Positions 12,230 through 23,282 of a stretch of 64,000 bases of DNA are shown piece by piece (within the stretch, counting starts at the first letter, position 1; each line of letters starts with the position of its first letter). Where the stretch lies: assembly GCF_021462225.1 (NCBI RefSeq), contig NC_061817.1:16335810-16399809 (forward strand), written 5' to 3'. Below the pieces are notes generated by a model. The model saw only the letters and a list, made by a program, of their open reading frames with translations, made no database searches and was not told where the DNA came from. The translations under genes were made by a program, and so were the position numbers. Source of the stretch: Girardinichthys multiradiatus (lineage: Eukaryota; Chordata; Actinopteri; Cyprinodontiformes; Goodeidae).

Positions 12230-12790
12230 AGTGGATCTCAAAGTATATGCACCCCTGTTAAACTCCAATTTTTGTGATCAGAAAATGAAATCATGATAAA
12301 TCATTTTATCATGATCTTAAAATGAGATATATTTCGTTCAAGTGAAAAAACAAAAACTCTATTAAGGTGGAAATGGAAAAGCTGCACTAACCCAGCTGAA
12401 TCAGTGAACATCTTGAAACTAATACTTTAATGAAGCACCCTTTGGTTAATTTCAGCATTCATTCTTCTTTGGTCAGAGTCAAGTCCTTGAATTGACAATA
12501 TTTACTCACTCTGACTTATACATGTTCTTCAGATACATCAGTGTGGGAACAGCTCCTGTTCATTGTTGCTTCAGGTTAACTTATAGATTTAGTTCCAGGC
12601 CATTCAAAATCTTTCTTTTTTCAAACACCAATCTTTCTTTTAAAAAGAGAAAAAAGTGTAGGAGCCTTTTTCAGTCAACTAGACAGCAGTGTGCAGCAAC
12701 ATTTTGGGAATAGGCCATGCTCCACCACCCTACGCTATCAACAGCAGTAGACAACTGAGCTAGCTTCAGCACCTTTCTTATGGCATCTCA
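12230..12790. mobile_element. DNA-transposon fossil (Tc1-like)
   Basis: A decayed terminus (gcagtggatctcaaagtata) followed by text resembling fish Tc1 relatives (ttcattcttctttggtcaga; cattcaaaatctttcttttt). No frame is left and the family assignment is weak. Sequences 11400-12230 and 12800-13350 show nothing else recognisable. Confidence 0.4.
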
Positions 12791-13368
12791 TTAAGAGTGC
12801 CTTCAACTGTAGGAACAGTGTTTCACTGAACATGTTCTAAGTTTCGAAACTGTAATATTTTTTAAACCTTGTCATACCTTAATAACAGTAACCCATCCAT
12901 GCTGTTCCAACCAGTTAACTGCTTCCAAGGGTGAACGAGTTTGGTTTATCTAAGGCTGGATCAGTCTGCGTTAGTGGTTATTTTGCAGTCCAACCAGCTC
13001 CATGACAGTCCTCACTTAGTGGCTGCAAGGTCTCACCTTTGTGTATTTTATGATAGGAGACAGCACAGGGAACATACCAACACATTTAAATCATGATTCA
13101 TTTATTTATACTCCGTTCAGATGTGCTGTCTTTTTGTAATAAAGTCGTGTTCAAGCAAACTGGATTAACTTAACATCATTGCGCACATATTTCACACTGA
13201 CAACAATTTCAATAAACTGCTACTCAGTTTACTTTATGAAACACGTCGTTACGTGGCAACCTGTGGGCAGAAACATCAAGGTTCAGCATTTCCTTGAAGA
13301 AATAAAGGACAGAATGTAATTTAATCGTGTTTTGATTTACAGTCTGCTTATCTCACCCTCGCTTGCTG

Positions 13369-13425
13369 ATTGGCGGAAACCTGCAGAGTCACGTATGTCA
13401 CGTGGTCTGCCAAGCTGTATAAATA
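13369..13425 (+). promoter_or_regulatory. Ferritin core promoter (CCAAT, E-box, TATA)
   Basis: An inverted CCAAT box (ATTGG at 13369-13373), a CACGTG E-box (13399-13404) and TATAAATA (13418-13425) are spaced as in vertebrate ferritin promoters. Transcription should begin about 13445-13455, which places the iron-responsive element close to the cap as required for its function. Confidence 0.75.
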
Positions 13426-13474
13426 CAGAGGAGCGTCGGTAGCCATTTCAGACCGGGGAACAAAGCCTAAAGGA

Positions 13475-13504
13475 GTTCTTGCTTCAACAGTGTTTGGACG
13501 GAAC
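13475..13504 (+). promoter_or_regulatory. Iron-responsive element (IRE) in ferritin 5' UTR
   Basis: The six-base apical loop CAGTGT lies at 13488-13493. The upper stem TTCAA (13483-13487) pairs with TTGGA (13494-13498), with one G-U wobble. The TGC at 13480-13482 gives the ferritin-type bulge, and the lower stem GTTC (13475-13478) pairs with GAAC (13501-13504). In cells low in iron, IRP1/IRP2 bind such an element and block ribosome entry; iron releases them and ferritin is made. Loop, bulge and position match the family, so translational iron control is a safe inference. Confidence 0.95.
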
Positions 13505-13651
13505 CTCTTACATTTTGTTCCTGCATTTTCTTTGAGCCGAGCAGCCTGCGTCCCAGAGAAATTTCAATCCTGCTTCTACTTGAACACTACTAAAGAAGTC
13601 GACGTACAGCTTTATTTTTCTACATTTTTTCGTTAAGAAAAACCAGCTAAG

Positions 13652-14713
13652 ATGGAATCCCAGGTGCGTCAGAACTACCACCGCGACGTTGAGGCTGCCA
13701 TTAACAGGATGGTGAACATGGAGCTGTTCGCCTCCTACACCTACACTTCCATGGTAAGAACCACAGATTACTTTTTACGTTATTAGTGTCCATCTGTTTG
13801 TTACGTGACATGTCCGCCACACCCATTAACCACCCAGTTAAAACGCTGCGACACGCAGGTTTTTTTTTTTTTTACTGGAGTCTGCCATGACTCATGCGTT
13901 TTGACCACAACTGCTATTTCGCCCGAAAATGATGGGTTAAAGTGTTCTAATAACCGACTTTCCCCTCCAACAGGCCTTTTACTTCAACCGCGACGATGTG
14001 GCTCTGCCGGGCTTCTCTCACTTCTTCAAGGAGAACAGTGAGGAAGAGAGGGAGCATGCTGATAAGCTGCTGTCCTTCCAGAACAAGAGAGGGGGGCGCA
14101 TCTTTCTCCACGATGTCAAGGTAAGCAAAACCAGTTTGCTGTGAACGGGAAGCACACAAGACTAAAAGTAAACCTTTCTATTTAAATTTGAATCTGATGA
14201 ATACAGGGAAATTTGGGGTCATTGCATGCTGTGGCATACACTTAACACAAAGTGTACATTTTTTTGGAAAACTAAAATGCACTTATTGTTTGTAGGTGTC
14301 TTAGAAGCTTCTCAAAACATATTTTTCTTTTCTTTTTTTTTTTTTTTGCAGAAACCTGAGAAGGATGAATGGGGCAGTGGCCTGGAGGCCATGCAGTCTG
14401 CCCTGCAGCTTGAGAAAAATGTCAACCAGGCTCTACTGGATCTGCACAAGCTGGCCTCCGATCATGTCGATCCACATGTAAGGTCTTGTTTTATTTTTGT
14501 TTTTTACTGGAAATTGTAAGGTCTTGAAACTAAACTTTTTTTTTTTTTTTTTTTCAGCTGTGTGACTTCCTGGAGACCCACTACTTAAACGAGCAGGTGG
14601 AGGCTATCAAGAAGCTTGGTGACCACACCACCAACCTGACCCGCATGGATGCCAAAAACAACAAGATGGCAGAGTACCTGTTTGACAAGCACACCCTGGG
14701 AGGCAAAAGCTAA
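13652..14713 (+). CDS. Ferritin, heavy/middle-type subunit
   Basis: Four exons: 13652-13753, 13974-14120, 14352-14477 and 14558-14713 (TAA 14711-14713), giving 176 residues, the normal length for fish H/M ferritin. All introns are GT-AG with phase 0. The protein forms the 24-subunit shell that oxidises Fe2+ and stores Fe3+ in the cytosol. The ferroxidase ligands are present: Glu24, Tyr31, Glu59 with His62 ([11 protein letters not shown]), Glu104 and Gln138, corresponding to human H-chain E27, Y34, E62, H65, E107 and Q141. Asp128 and Glu131 ([10 protein letters not shown]) line the threefold iron channel. It is therefore H-like in activity even though its neighbourhood matches the human FTL locus. 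The start is the first ATG after the IRE-bearing leader, and the short C-terminus HTLGGKS is typical of M/H chains. No signal peptide is present. An AATAAA follows at 14864-14869. I leave the symbol blank because fish ferritin names are inconsistent. Confidence 0.97.
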
Positions 14714-14863
14714 ACGCCCAGAATTAAACGTGGAGTAGACATCTTTAACAGAGGCTTCATGCTAAACCTGAATCTACTCCATTGTTTCAGAAGTATTTCT
14801 TTGACCTAGATTAATCAGTTTCTGAAGTAGTTGGTCCTATTGTAACTTTGCTTTGATTCTCTG

Positions 14864-14869
14864 AATAAA
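14864..14869 (+). terminator. Ferritin polyadenylation signal
   Basis: AATAAA about 150 bases after the stop codon. The same signal in the same context (ctgaataaacattttgagct) is retained in the downstream ferritin fragment. Confidence 0.8.
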
Positions 14870-16801
14870 CATTTTGAGCTGGAGTTGTCTCTGCTTTGAA
14901 TTTTGTATGGTTGGAATGTGTAGTGTCTTCTGCTCAAAGCCTCATATGTGCATTCAAAGATTCCTGTTTTAAATGAGGTTCTAAAATATGTAATAGGTGA
15001 TGCTTCAGGCTCTTAAGCCCCTGACTACAGTGGAGAGACTTTACACCCTCCTGTTCAAGTACCAAGTTTTAATGATGTACAATCACATCCAGATTTCAGT
15101 TTTCTACCTGTAATGTGACCTATAACCTGCACAACACATCTTTCAGGGAGGTGAAGTAAACAGATGTGGTTGCATAAGTGCACACCCTCTTATAACTGGG
15201 GATGAGACTTTGTTCAGATTAAAAGAATTGCATTCAAACTCATGTTAAATTGGGAGTTTGCACACACCCGTCACCAATTAAAGTGCCTCTGATCAACCCA
15301 AAATAAGGTTCAGCTGCTCTAGTAGGCTTTTCCTGACATTTATGTAGCCACGTCTTCCAATTCAAGCCATGGTCTGCAGAGGGCTTCCAAAACATCAGTG
15401 ATCTCATTCAAAGATGTCAGGTGGCAGCAAAAGAATTTCCAAGGAATTAATATACCATGAAACACAACAGTGACATTACCAAGAACGGTGTCTGGCCAAA
15501 AATTGATAAGACGAGAAGAAACTAGTCGGGGAGGACAACAGTAACACTGAAGAAGCTGCAGGAATTTCTGGCAAGTACTTGCTGTGTACTACATGAGACA
15601 ACAGTCTCTTGTCTCCATATGTCTGGGCTATGGGGTAAGGAGGCAAGACGGAAGCCTTATCTAACAAAAAAAAGGGCAGGGGGGAGGGAATTATGAACAG
15701 TTCCAACTACCAGTCAGTGTTGGCAAAAAACCTTCAGCTTACTGTTACAGCTCAAGATGAAGAGGAACTTCATCTTTCAGCACAATGACCCAACGCACAC
15801 AAATCAACAAAAGAATGGCTTCGCTGGAATAAAATTGAGGCTTCGGAAAGGCCCAACCAGAGTCCAGACCTGAATCCCATCGAACAAATGTGGGCTGATC
15901 TGAAGATGGCTGTTCACAGGCAATGCCTTCGCAATCTGTAAGATTTGGATTGGTTTTGCAAAGAAGAGTGGGTAAATAATGCCACATCAAGATGTGCCAC
16001 ACTCAGGGGCGTTTTTAGGGTCTCAAACCATTGGGGGCTTTAGCCCAAATCCAAAATATTTAGATTTCAATATGACAATTTATAGGTAATTTAAAATCAA
16101 AATGATATAGGACATATTGTACCAGTTCTCTGTCTCAGCTGGTTTTAGATTGAATGTAAATTATTGTGAATCAAACAAAACATTTTTGCAATAATTTTAC
16201 TTTTTATTTTTGTTAGAGGCTGAATGAAGGACAAGGAGAAACAGAGTTTAGGCCTGATGAAAAACCATTTTGCTGAAGCAAATAATGACACATTTTGAGG
16301 TATTTAGAAACGAACGTAATCTGAATTTTTGGTGACAAAAGTTTTTCTTAAACTCAGAGATGTTTACTATGGGCCAGATAAATGTGCTTCTTTTCTCATT
16401 TACATAAATTACCTTTTTAAACGTTAAATTCTCATCAAAGTGTTCCCCTCCTGAGGCTCCATTGTTTTTATTCTTATATTTCAAAAAAGGAAAGTGGTAT
16501 AAAGTTGATTTTCCTAAATCTTAGTCAAATGGTAAAATCCTAAAACACATTTATTTTATTATGCCAAGAGCTTAAGAAAAATTTTATTAAAATTGTTCCT
16601 TCTTTTATGAACCTGTTCTCTTTATCGCCATCTTTTCAGCCCTTCATTCCACTTCTGAAGATATTTGGCCTGCCAAAAATAATAAAAGAAACATTTTACA
16701 ACACAGTCTTTTGTTCTGCACTGAGCATGTGAGACATTAGTGCAGTTCTTACTATTAAACACTTTGAGAGGAAAGGGTGTTAAGTTGTGGTGTTTAAAAT
16801 A

Positions 16802-18234
16802 CAAACCGGATCCCAAAAAAGTTGGGACACTAAACAAATTGTGAATAAAAACTGAATGCAATTATGTGGAGGTTCCAACATCTAATATTTTATTCAGAAT
16901 ATAACACAAATCACAGATCAAAAGTTTAAACTGAGAGAATGTATCATTTTAAAGGAAAAATATGTTGTTTCAAAATTACATGGCGTCAACAAATCACAAA
17001 AAAGTTGGGACAAGTAGCAATAAGTGGCTGGAAAAAGGAAATTGAGCATATAACGAACAGCTGGAAGACCAATGAACACTAATTAGGTCCATTGACAACA
17101 TGATTGGGTATAAAAAGAGCTTCTCAGAGTGTCAGTGTCTCTCTGAAGCCAAGATGGTAAGAGGATCACCAATTCCACCATTGTTACGCAGAAAGATAGT
17201 GCAGCAATACCAGAATGGTGTTACCCAGCGTAAAATAGCAAAGACTTTCAAGTTATCATCATCAACCACGCATCAAAAGATTCAGAGAATTTGGAACAAT
17301 CGCTGTGCGTAAGGGTCAAGGCTGTAAAACTCTACCGGATGCTCATGACCTCCGGGCCCTTAAACATCACTGCACCTCAAACAGGAATGCCACTGTCAAG
17401 GAAATAACAGAATAGGCTCAGGAATACTTCCAGAAAGCATTGTCAGTGAACACAATCCACCGTCCCATCCGCCGTTGTCAGCTGAAACTCTACAGTGCAA
17501 AGAGGAAGCCATTTCTAAGCAAGCTCCACAAGCTCAGACGTTTGCACTGGGCCAGGGGTCTTTTAAAATGGAGTGTGGCAAAATGTGGTCAGATGAGTCA
17601 CGATTTGAAGTTCTTTATGGAACACTGGGATGCCATGTCATCCGGACCAGAGAGGACAAGGATAACCCAAGTTGTTATCAACGCTACGTTCATAAGCCTG
17701 CATCACTGATGGTACGGGGTTGCATGAGTGCTTGTGGCATGGGCAGCTTGCATGTCTGGAAAGGCACCATTAATGCAGAGAACTATGTTCAGGTTCTAGA
17801 ACAACATATGCTTCCATCTAGACATCATCTCTTTCAGGGAATACCCTGTATTTTCAACAAGATAATGCTAGACCACATTCTGCAGCAATCACAACATCAT
17901 GGCTACGTAGGAGAAGGATCCGGGTACTGAAATGGCCAGCCTGCAGTCCAGATCTTTCACTTATAGAGAACATTTGGCGCATCATAAAGAGGAAGGTGTG
18001 ACAAAGAAGGCCCAAGACAATTGAACAGTTAGAGGCCTGTATAAGACATGAATGGGAGAGGATTCCTATTTCTAAACTTTCCCGTAAAATGATACATTGT
18101 CTCAGTTTAAACTATTGATCTGTGATTTGTGTTCTATTCTGAATAAAATATTAGATGTTGGCACCTCCACATCATTGCATTCAATTTTTATTCACAATTT
18201 GTTTAGTGTCCCAACTTTTTTGGAATCCGGTTTG
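16802..18234 (+). mobile_element. Tc1/mariner element inside the hAT element
   Basis: A 1433-bp element bounded by TA (16800-16801 and 18235-18236). Inverted repeats of about 155 bp start CAAACCGGATCCCAAAAAAG. The sequence is much less decayed than its surroundings, so it is the youngest layer of the nest. Confidence 0.92.
17154..18117 (+). pseudogene. Broken Tc1 transposase
   Basis: ATG 17154 opens with an N-terminal helix-turn-helix (RGSPIPPLLRRKIVQQYQNG) but the frame ends in a TAA at 17310-17312. Later pieces carry SDESRFEVLYG, a second-Asp block near 17860-17885 (about ttcaacaagataatgctaga) and an eroded LIENIW block near 17965. At least three frame changes and two stops separate them. 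It is inactive. Confidence 0.85.
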
Positions 18235-19639
18235 TATAGCATAGAGCCTCATCCTGGACCTTATCAGTACTAATATTACAGTTATTAATAACTGTATACA
18301 TATGGTATGTATGTCTTACCTTCAGTAAAACTGTATCCTTGTTTAATTAGTTTAGTTTATATAATATTACATGTGAAATTCAGAAAAATAAAATAGTTAA
18401 CTAATCAATGGTCCACCTGTGATTAATTGCTATGATTTATTTCTTAATTATACTGCATCTTTAAACCCAGAGCTGTATGTTTAGAATCAGCACAGAAGAT
18501 ATGAAAGAGAAGAGGGAGGTTTACTTTTGAACTTTCTACTACGTCTTACTGGAACCAGGAGATATTTTCCTGGTTTATTGAGCAACACTTTTTTCTGTCT
18601 ACATGTAGAACTAGACTATAGGACTGCCTGCAGCCATGAGATCAATGTGTTGATCTGAAGGACCTTTTATTGTGTTTAGCTACGTTAGGATTAAATGCTT
18701 TTATTTTGACTGAAGTAAAGGACCAGATATTTTTACATCATGATGCAAATCCGGCTAGAAGCTCACAGAGAAGGTTGCTACTGTTTTCTATCACAGATCA
18801 TTTAACTTCACCTGTAGCTCAGGTGAAAGTCCCTCATCATGAACCTGAAGATGCTCATTAGAGTGAACCTCCACCTCATGTCTTGCTAGGTGAATCGGTG
18901 ATTGGCTGTAACTTACAATTAGCCCATTCTGAGTCAGCATTCAGGTTTTACCGCTATCTTCGTCTGAGTTATACCGCTCGGTGTCCAAGTGTTCCTGAAC
19001 ACACACACCAGGCTCCCCTCTCAGGTTGGTCCCGCGGTTGCTCTGAAATGAACCCTGTGTGAGGCTCTCAGTGTAACTTTTCTGGTAATGAAGGAGGCAG
19101 GTCGACCTGGAGTGAACTGCTGTTCTGGAGTCCATCGCTGGCTGTGCGCGTAGTTGCGCATTCATGGTGCCGCAAGACGCAAATAGCTATTTTTTGTCCT
19201 CTCCTTTTAACTCATTGTCAGGTTAGGTGGATCGGGAGGTGATTATATGGAACACAATTGAAAAGGTCTGATTGTTTTTAAATAAAAATGTGAAGTCCAA
19301 TACCATTTTGTGGCTGCATCTTTTTAATACTTCTAAATTTCTTCTACCAAGAAGTCCGGGGCTATTCAGAAAGCAGCCCAGGTCTAACTACGCACCTGGC
19401 TACACTGATAGGCTCCTACCCAAAAAGACTGAGTGCTGTAATAAAAGCCAAAGGTGCTGCAACAAAATATTAGTTTAAGGGTGTGCATATTTATGCAACC
19501 AGGTTATTAAAAGTTTTTTATTCTATATTTGTCCCCTTTAAAGGGTTTTGGTTTGTTTTTCAATTGAATTGTACAGGTTATAGGTCACAATAAAGGTGGA
19601 AAAAGTTGTGAAATTACTTGTCTTGTCTAACGTCGCAGA

Positions 19640-20700
19640 GATCAAATTGGAAAGTCGTGGTCGCACCAAGTGTAATTTAATTCTATTCCCCCAAACGCCT
19701 GGAGGCATTTATCTGGACCCTGGGGTTTGGATTGTCTTTTATTGATCCTGGGATGACTGGAGCATGTCTGGAAAGGAAGTTCACACAACAATCCTAGAAT
19801 CAATGTAACAGTGAAAAATGATACAGCACCTATACCTCCCATGACCCAACCCATAAGGGGCCTGGGTCCTAACTTTTGATCTCCCATTCTTTTCAAAGGT
19901 ACCTGTAAAGGAAGATAAGGATTAACAATATGGTGAAACACAAAAGACCTCTTTTTTAAAATTTTTTTATTTCAGAATGTTCAGTTCAGTTCTTTGGTGG
20001 GAGAGCAGCTACGACCACCAGTGAAAGAGAGGAAAACTCAATCACATCCGCCTCTTCTGTGTGATGTCCTAGTCTTCACTCACAGGTGTAGACTGACCTG
20101 GAGCTAAGTGGTCTCACCAGGGGATTATTCTGCCCCTATTGGTGGGACCACTGATGTGACGGTGCACCTAAGGTGTAGACTAACCTTTAGGTGTAAATGA
20201 ACGCTTTCTCACCCTAGGGGATTATTCTGCCCCTTGAATTGGGTGAGAAGGGTCTTCTGGTGTGCTGGTGTTGTCCCTCAGGTTCTGCTGGACCTCTGGC
20301 AGCGATCTCTGTGGTGCCTCTGCTGCTGCACACTGGCTCCAAAGATACCACGTGTCTCCTTTGCCCTTGACCCTCACCGCATGTGAGGTTCTCTCTGTGA
20401 CCTGGAATGGACCTGTCCACCTGGGCTCTGACCACTTCTGTTTGAGGACTTTAAGAAGGATCCACTCCGCGTCTGAGGTGGTGGCTCGAACCTCGGATGG
20501 TTGGGCGGCCACCTGTTTTGAGAATGCTGCAACAAAGCTGTGGAGAGATCTATAGTAATCACGGTGAGACATAGATTGTTCACATTCAGTCAGAAATGGC
20601 AACCTGGTTTTTGGGCCCGGAAAAGGTCTTCCAGTCTGTAGTTCATGGGGCGTCAACCCATATGTCTGGCTCACTGAGCTTCTTACTGACATCAAAGCTA
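19640..20700 (-). mobile_element. Endogenous retrovirus remnant (end of pol, start of env)
   Basis: On the minus strand, 20695-20222 encodes the C-terminal part of a retroviral integrase of the gamma/epsilon-like kind: the region after the catalytic core, with GLTPHELQTGRPFPGP and the KWSEPRWTGPFQVTERTSHA segment of the GPY/F subdomain. The next open piece, 19941-19642, lies where env should begin and has a hydrophobic stretch around GWVMGGIGAVSFFTVTLILG, consistent with an env leader. Protease, reverse transcriptase, RNase H, the rest of env and both LTRs are absent, so it is a dead fragment. Its 5' side ends abruptly against LINE sequence near 20700. Confidence 0.8.
20113..20235. repeat. 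Short duplicated motif within ERV remnant
   Basis: The string aggggattattctgcccct occurs at about 20117-20136, and nearly the same text recurs at about 20216-20235. Each copy lies next to related tggtgggaccac/ttgggtgagaag sequence. This looks like a local duplication in the pol-env junction. Confidence 0.6.
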
Positions 20701-22290
20701 CACTCTAATAAATCTTTAAACAAAGTGGCCACCCCTCCACCTTTTCTTTGATGTCTGCTCTCACAAAGAAAATTGTAGTTCAGAGGCATCGTCTCTATCA
20801 GAATGGGAGCTTTATTAAATTCATGTAACTGTGTTTCTGTTAAAAACATAACATCAAGATCGTGGTCAGTAATGAAGTCATTGATTAAAAATTATTTTCC
20901 TGACAGAGATCTAATGTTCAGTAAAGCCAGTTAATATGACTTAGTTGCTGATATTAACTCTGTGTCTGGTTGTACCTGACAGTTTATGGCTTTTAAGCTT
21001 GATTGTTTGTTACTGTCTCTTTTCCTTTTAGCTTTGTTCTTTCTGTCACATATAAGCACAGAGATTTTACAAACTATCTCCTATTAGGGGCCCAAGTTTT
21101 TCCTGGACTTGCTCATTTCTGATAGAGTTACCACTGGGGCCCAGACTGTATCACAGAGAAGTGATTTGAAGGTCCTGATTAGGAGGAGATAGATTAGGAG
21201 GTGGTGGGGCTCTGCGGCATTTGGAAGATGTTGGTTTAGTAGCAGGGCCTCGGCCACGGGGTTGTTGAATGGAGAAGATGTCAGAGCCATTTGGGTTCCG
21301 ATCTTAAGAGCTCCTTTCATGTTATCAGAATCCAGTAAAGCAAAAAGCGGGCTCAGTGGGTAGATGGGAGAGTTCTGTGCGGTCTGGGTCGGGTTCTGGG
21401 GGTGGTCCACTTCTCCTGTGGATTTTGATGGGGAGACCTTTCGTGATGACCTCTCTTTCTCAGCCAACTGGCCGGTTGTCTCTGCTTAGGAGAAGACTGT
21501 TTAGAATGAAGGTTGCTCTCAAACTTTTTATTGTTCTTAGAAGATGGATAATTTTTCTGGTTTTCATTCTGTAGTGGAGCAAATCTGTTCTGGAGGGAAC
21601 TCCATTATTTCTATCAGTTGTTGTGACAGCAGCTCGCGGTCAAAGTCTCCTTTTCCCAGGGAAAACGGGGGCATTTCTCTGTAATTCTGGCCATTCTAAT
21701 TTATTTAATTGCTGAGATCTTCCAGTGAGTCGTCCACCTTGATTTTTTTGGGCATGCCCCTAAAACATGCCAGGGGGTTCTGCCAATAGGTTTATTCTCA
21801 GTGTTCTGATTGCCGGCTGAGTTGTTGAGCTGGCTGTCACTGTTTGGGATCACAGGCAGAGTTGAATCATCGTTGTAACCCATATTCACCTTCACATTCA
21901 CTTCTAGTCCATGGATTTTCATCTCCAAAACAGCCAATTTCTGTAAAAGTTTGTCGAAGTCCTCTGTGGTGAAGGGAGGCATTTTGTGCTGATTAGCTGG
22001 CGTCAACTTGTCCTGCTTTCAAGTTCGATTATAAAAACATCAAAATCCTTTAGAAAAAAAATAAAAACATAAATAATAATTATCCTTGGGAGTCGCTGGT
22101 AAGAAGTTGTTTTAGTCCAATATTTCCGTAATTTTGGCTAAGAGATATAAAGTTAGGAGTAAAAGAATGCAAGCAAGCAGGGAGCTTAGGAGAAAAGCGT
22201 CTAAGCAGGGAGAGAGGAGGAGGCAAGACAATGCTGTGAACAAAGAGCATGCATGAGAGTTTTTGCTCTCAACAAAAGGTTTATTTGGCA
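20700..22290 (-). mobile_element. LINE 5' half (ORF1 and start of ORF2)
   Basis: Reading the minus strand downward: ORF1-like pieces at 22006-21701 (MPPFTTEDFDKLLQKLAVLE, then a PWHVLGACPKKSR block) and 21467-21084. An endonuclease start follows at about 20930-20705 (LLNIRSLSGK, then MFLTETQLHEFNKAP and NYNFLCESRHQRKGGGVA), which is the N-terminus of an apurinic-type LINE endonuclease. The reverse transcriptase is missing because the sequence changes to retrovirus at about 20700. Frames are broken. The exact 5' boundary near 22290 is not visible. Confidence 0.75.
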
Positions 22291-22490
22291 ATTTGAATCA
22301 AATCAATACTGGTGAAGCTTTGTGTTCATCAGGGTGATTAATTGCTGTATCAAACTCCTGACATACACCAACATACTGTAAAATAGAGTAACAAATAAAA
22401 TTTAAAAAAAAAAATGTATTTGGGACATTTTTAAAAACTGAAATGTTCCCATTTCATTTGCGTCTTGGAAACGTATTTTCCATTTTGCCG

Positions 22491-22855
22491 AAACCAGAGA
22501 AGAATGAGTGGGGCATAGGCCTGGAGGCCATGCAGTCTGCCCTGCAACTGGAGAAAAATGTAAACCAGGCTCTGCTGGATCTGCACAAGCTGGCCTCTGA
22601 TCGTGTTGATCCCCATGTAAGTTAAAAGTGTTTTTTTTTTGTTGCTTTTTTTTACTGACAATTGTAAGGTCTTAAAACTTATAAACTATCTATTTTCAGC
22701 TGTGTGACTTCCTGGAGACCCACTACTTGAACAAGCAAGTGGAGGCTATCAAGAAGCTCGGTGACCACATCACCAACCTGACCTGCATGGATGCCAAAAA
22801 CAACAAGATGGCTGAGTATCTGTTTGACAAGCACACCCTGGAAAGCAAAAGCTAA
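22491..22855 (+). pseudogene. Truncated ferritin duplicate (exons 3-4 only)
   Basis: Exon 3 (22491-22616) and exon 4 (22700-22855, TAA 22853-22855) align codon for codon with the ferritin at 13652-14713, and the intron between them is kept, so this is a DNA duplication and not a retrocopy. The splice acceptor before exon 3 reads TTGCCG where the parent has TTGCAG. No exon 1 or 2, IRE or promoter is found upstream; the space is filled by LINE sequence. Amino acid changes against the parent include Asp88 to Asn, Ser92 to Ile, His121 to Arg, Glu137 to Lys, Thr149 to Ile, Arg154 to Cys and Gly173 to Glu. Glu104 and Gln138 of the ferroxidase site remain. Similarity continues through the 3' UTR and polyadenylation signal (23012-23017) to about 23155. 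It is very probably non-functional. Confidence 0.9.
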
Positions 22856-23011
22856 ACGCCCAGAATTAAACATGGACTAGACATCTTTACCAGAGGCTTC
22901 ATGCTAAACTTGTATCTATTCCATTGTTTTAGAAGCATTTCATTGACCTAAAGTTGTAGTGTTGATTGTCTTAAGTAGTTAGTTCCATTGCAACTTTGCT
23001 CTGATTCTCTG

Positions 23012-23017
23012 AATAAA
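23012..23017 (+). terminator. Polyadenylation signal of ferritin duplicate
   Basis: AATAAA in the same context as the parent gene signal at 14864; both are followed by cattttgagctggagttgtc. Confidence 0.7.
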
Positions 23018-23282
23018 CATTTTGAGCTGGAGTTGTCTCTGCTTTGATTTGGTTGGTGTGGTTGGAATGTGTAGTGCCTTCTGTTCAAGGCCTCCTTCAA
23101 AGGTTTTTGCATTCAAAGATTCCTGGTTTTAAATGAAGTTCGAAAATATGTAAGGGTTTAAGCCTATTTAGGAATGCTAGTAAATGAAATACTTGGTTTG
23201 CACAAGTTTGTTAATTATTTCAGTTTTAATGAGTCAACTCAAGAGTTTTGGATGACATACCAGATCTTTCATGCAAAGAAAT

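Larger units (their letters stand above)
16004..19398. mobile_element. Non-autonomous hAT element
   Basis: The termini are CAGGGGCGT on the left and ACGCACCTG on the right (inverse CAGGTGCGT), the usual CAGGGGCG-type ends of fish hAT elements, with weaker inverted similarity continuing inward (ggggctttagccc versus ggggctattcag). An 8-bp target duplication, GCCACACT (15996-16003) and GCTACACT (19399-19406), differs by one base. No transposase is recognisable inside. Its interior is interrupted by a Tc1 (16802-18234). Flanking interior 16030-16800 and 18240-19390 holds no gene. Confidence 0.75.
15050..19622 (+). mobile_element. Outer Tc1 fossil, split by later insertions
   Basis: The left piece (about 15050-16003) carries a decayed terminus and plus-strand transposase text, including the decayed second-Asp block (cacaatgacccaacgcacac) and CCAGACCTGAATCCCATCGA around the last catalytic Glu. 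The right piece (19399-19622) completes the gene end (gtaataaaagccaaaggtgc) and the right terminal repeat. The subterminal string gtgacctataacctg at 15115 recurs inverted near 19575-19590. The missing middle of the match is occupied by the hAT element 16004-19398. Exact outer ends are uncertain. Confidence 0.75.

Noticed and set aside
22491..22855. Ferritin duplicate as a processed retrocopy
   Set aside because: The intron 22617-22699 is retained with its splice sites, so it arose by DNA duplication.
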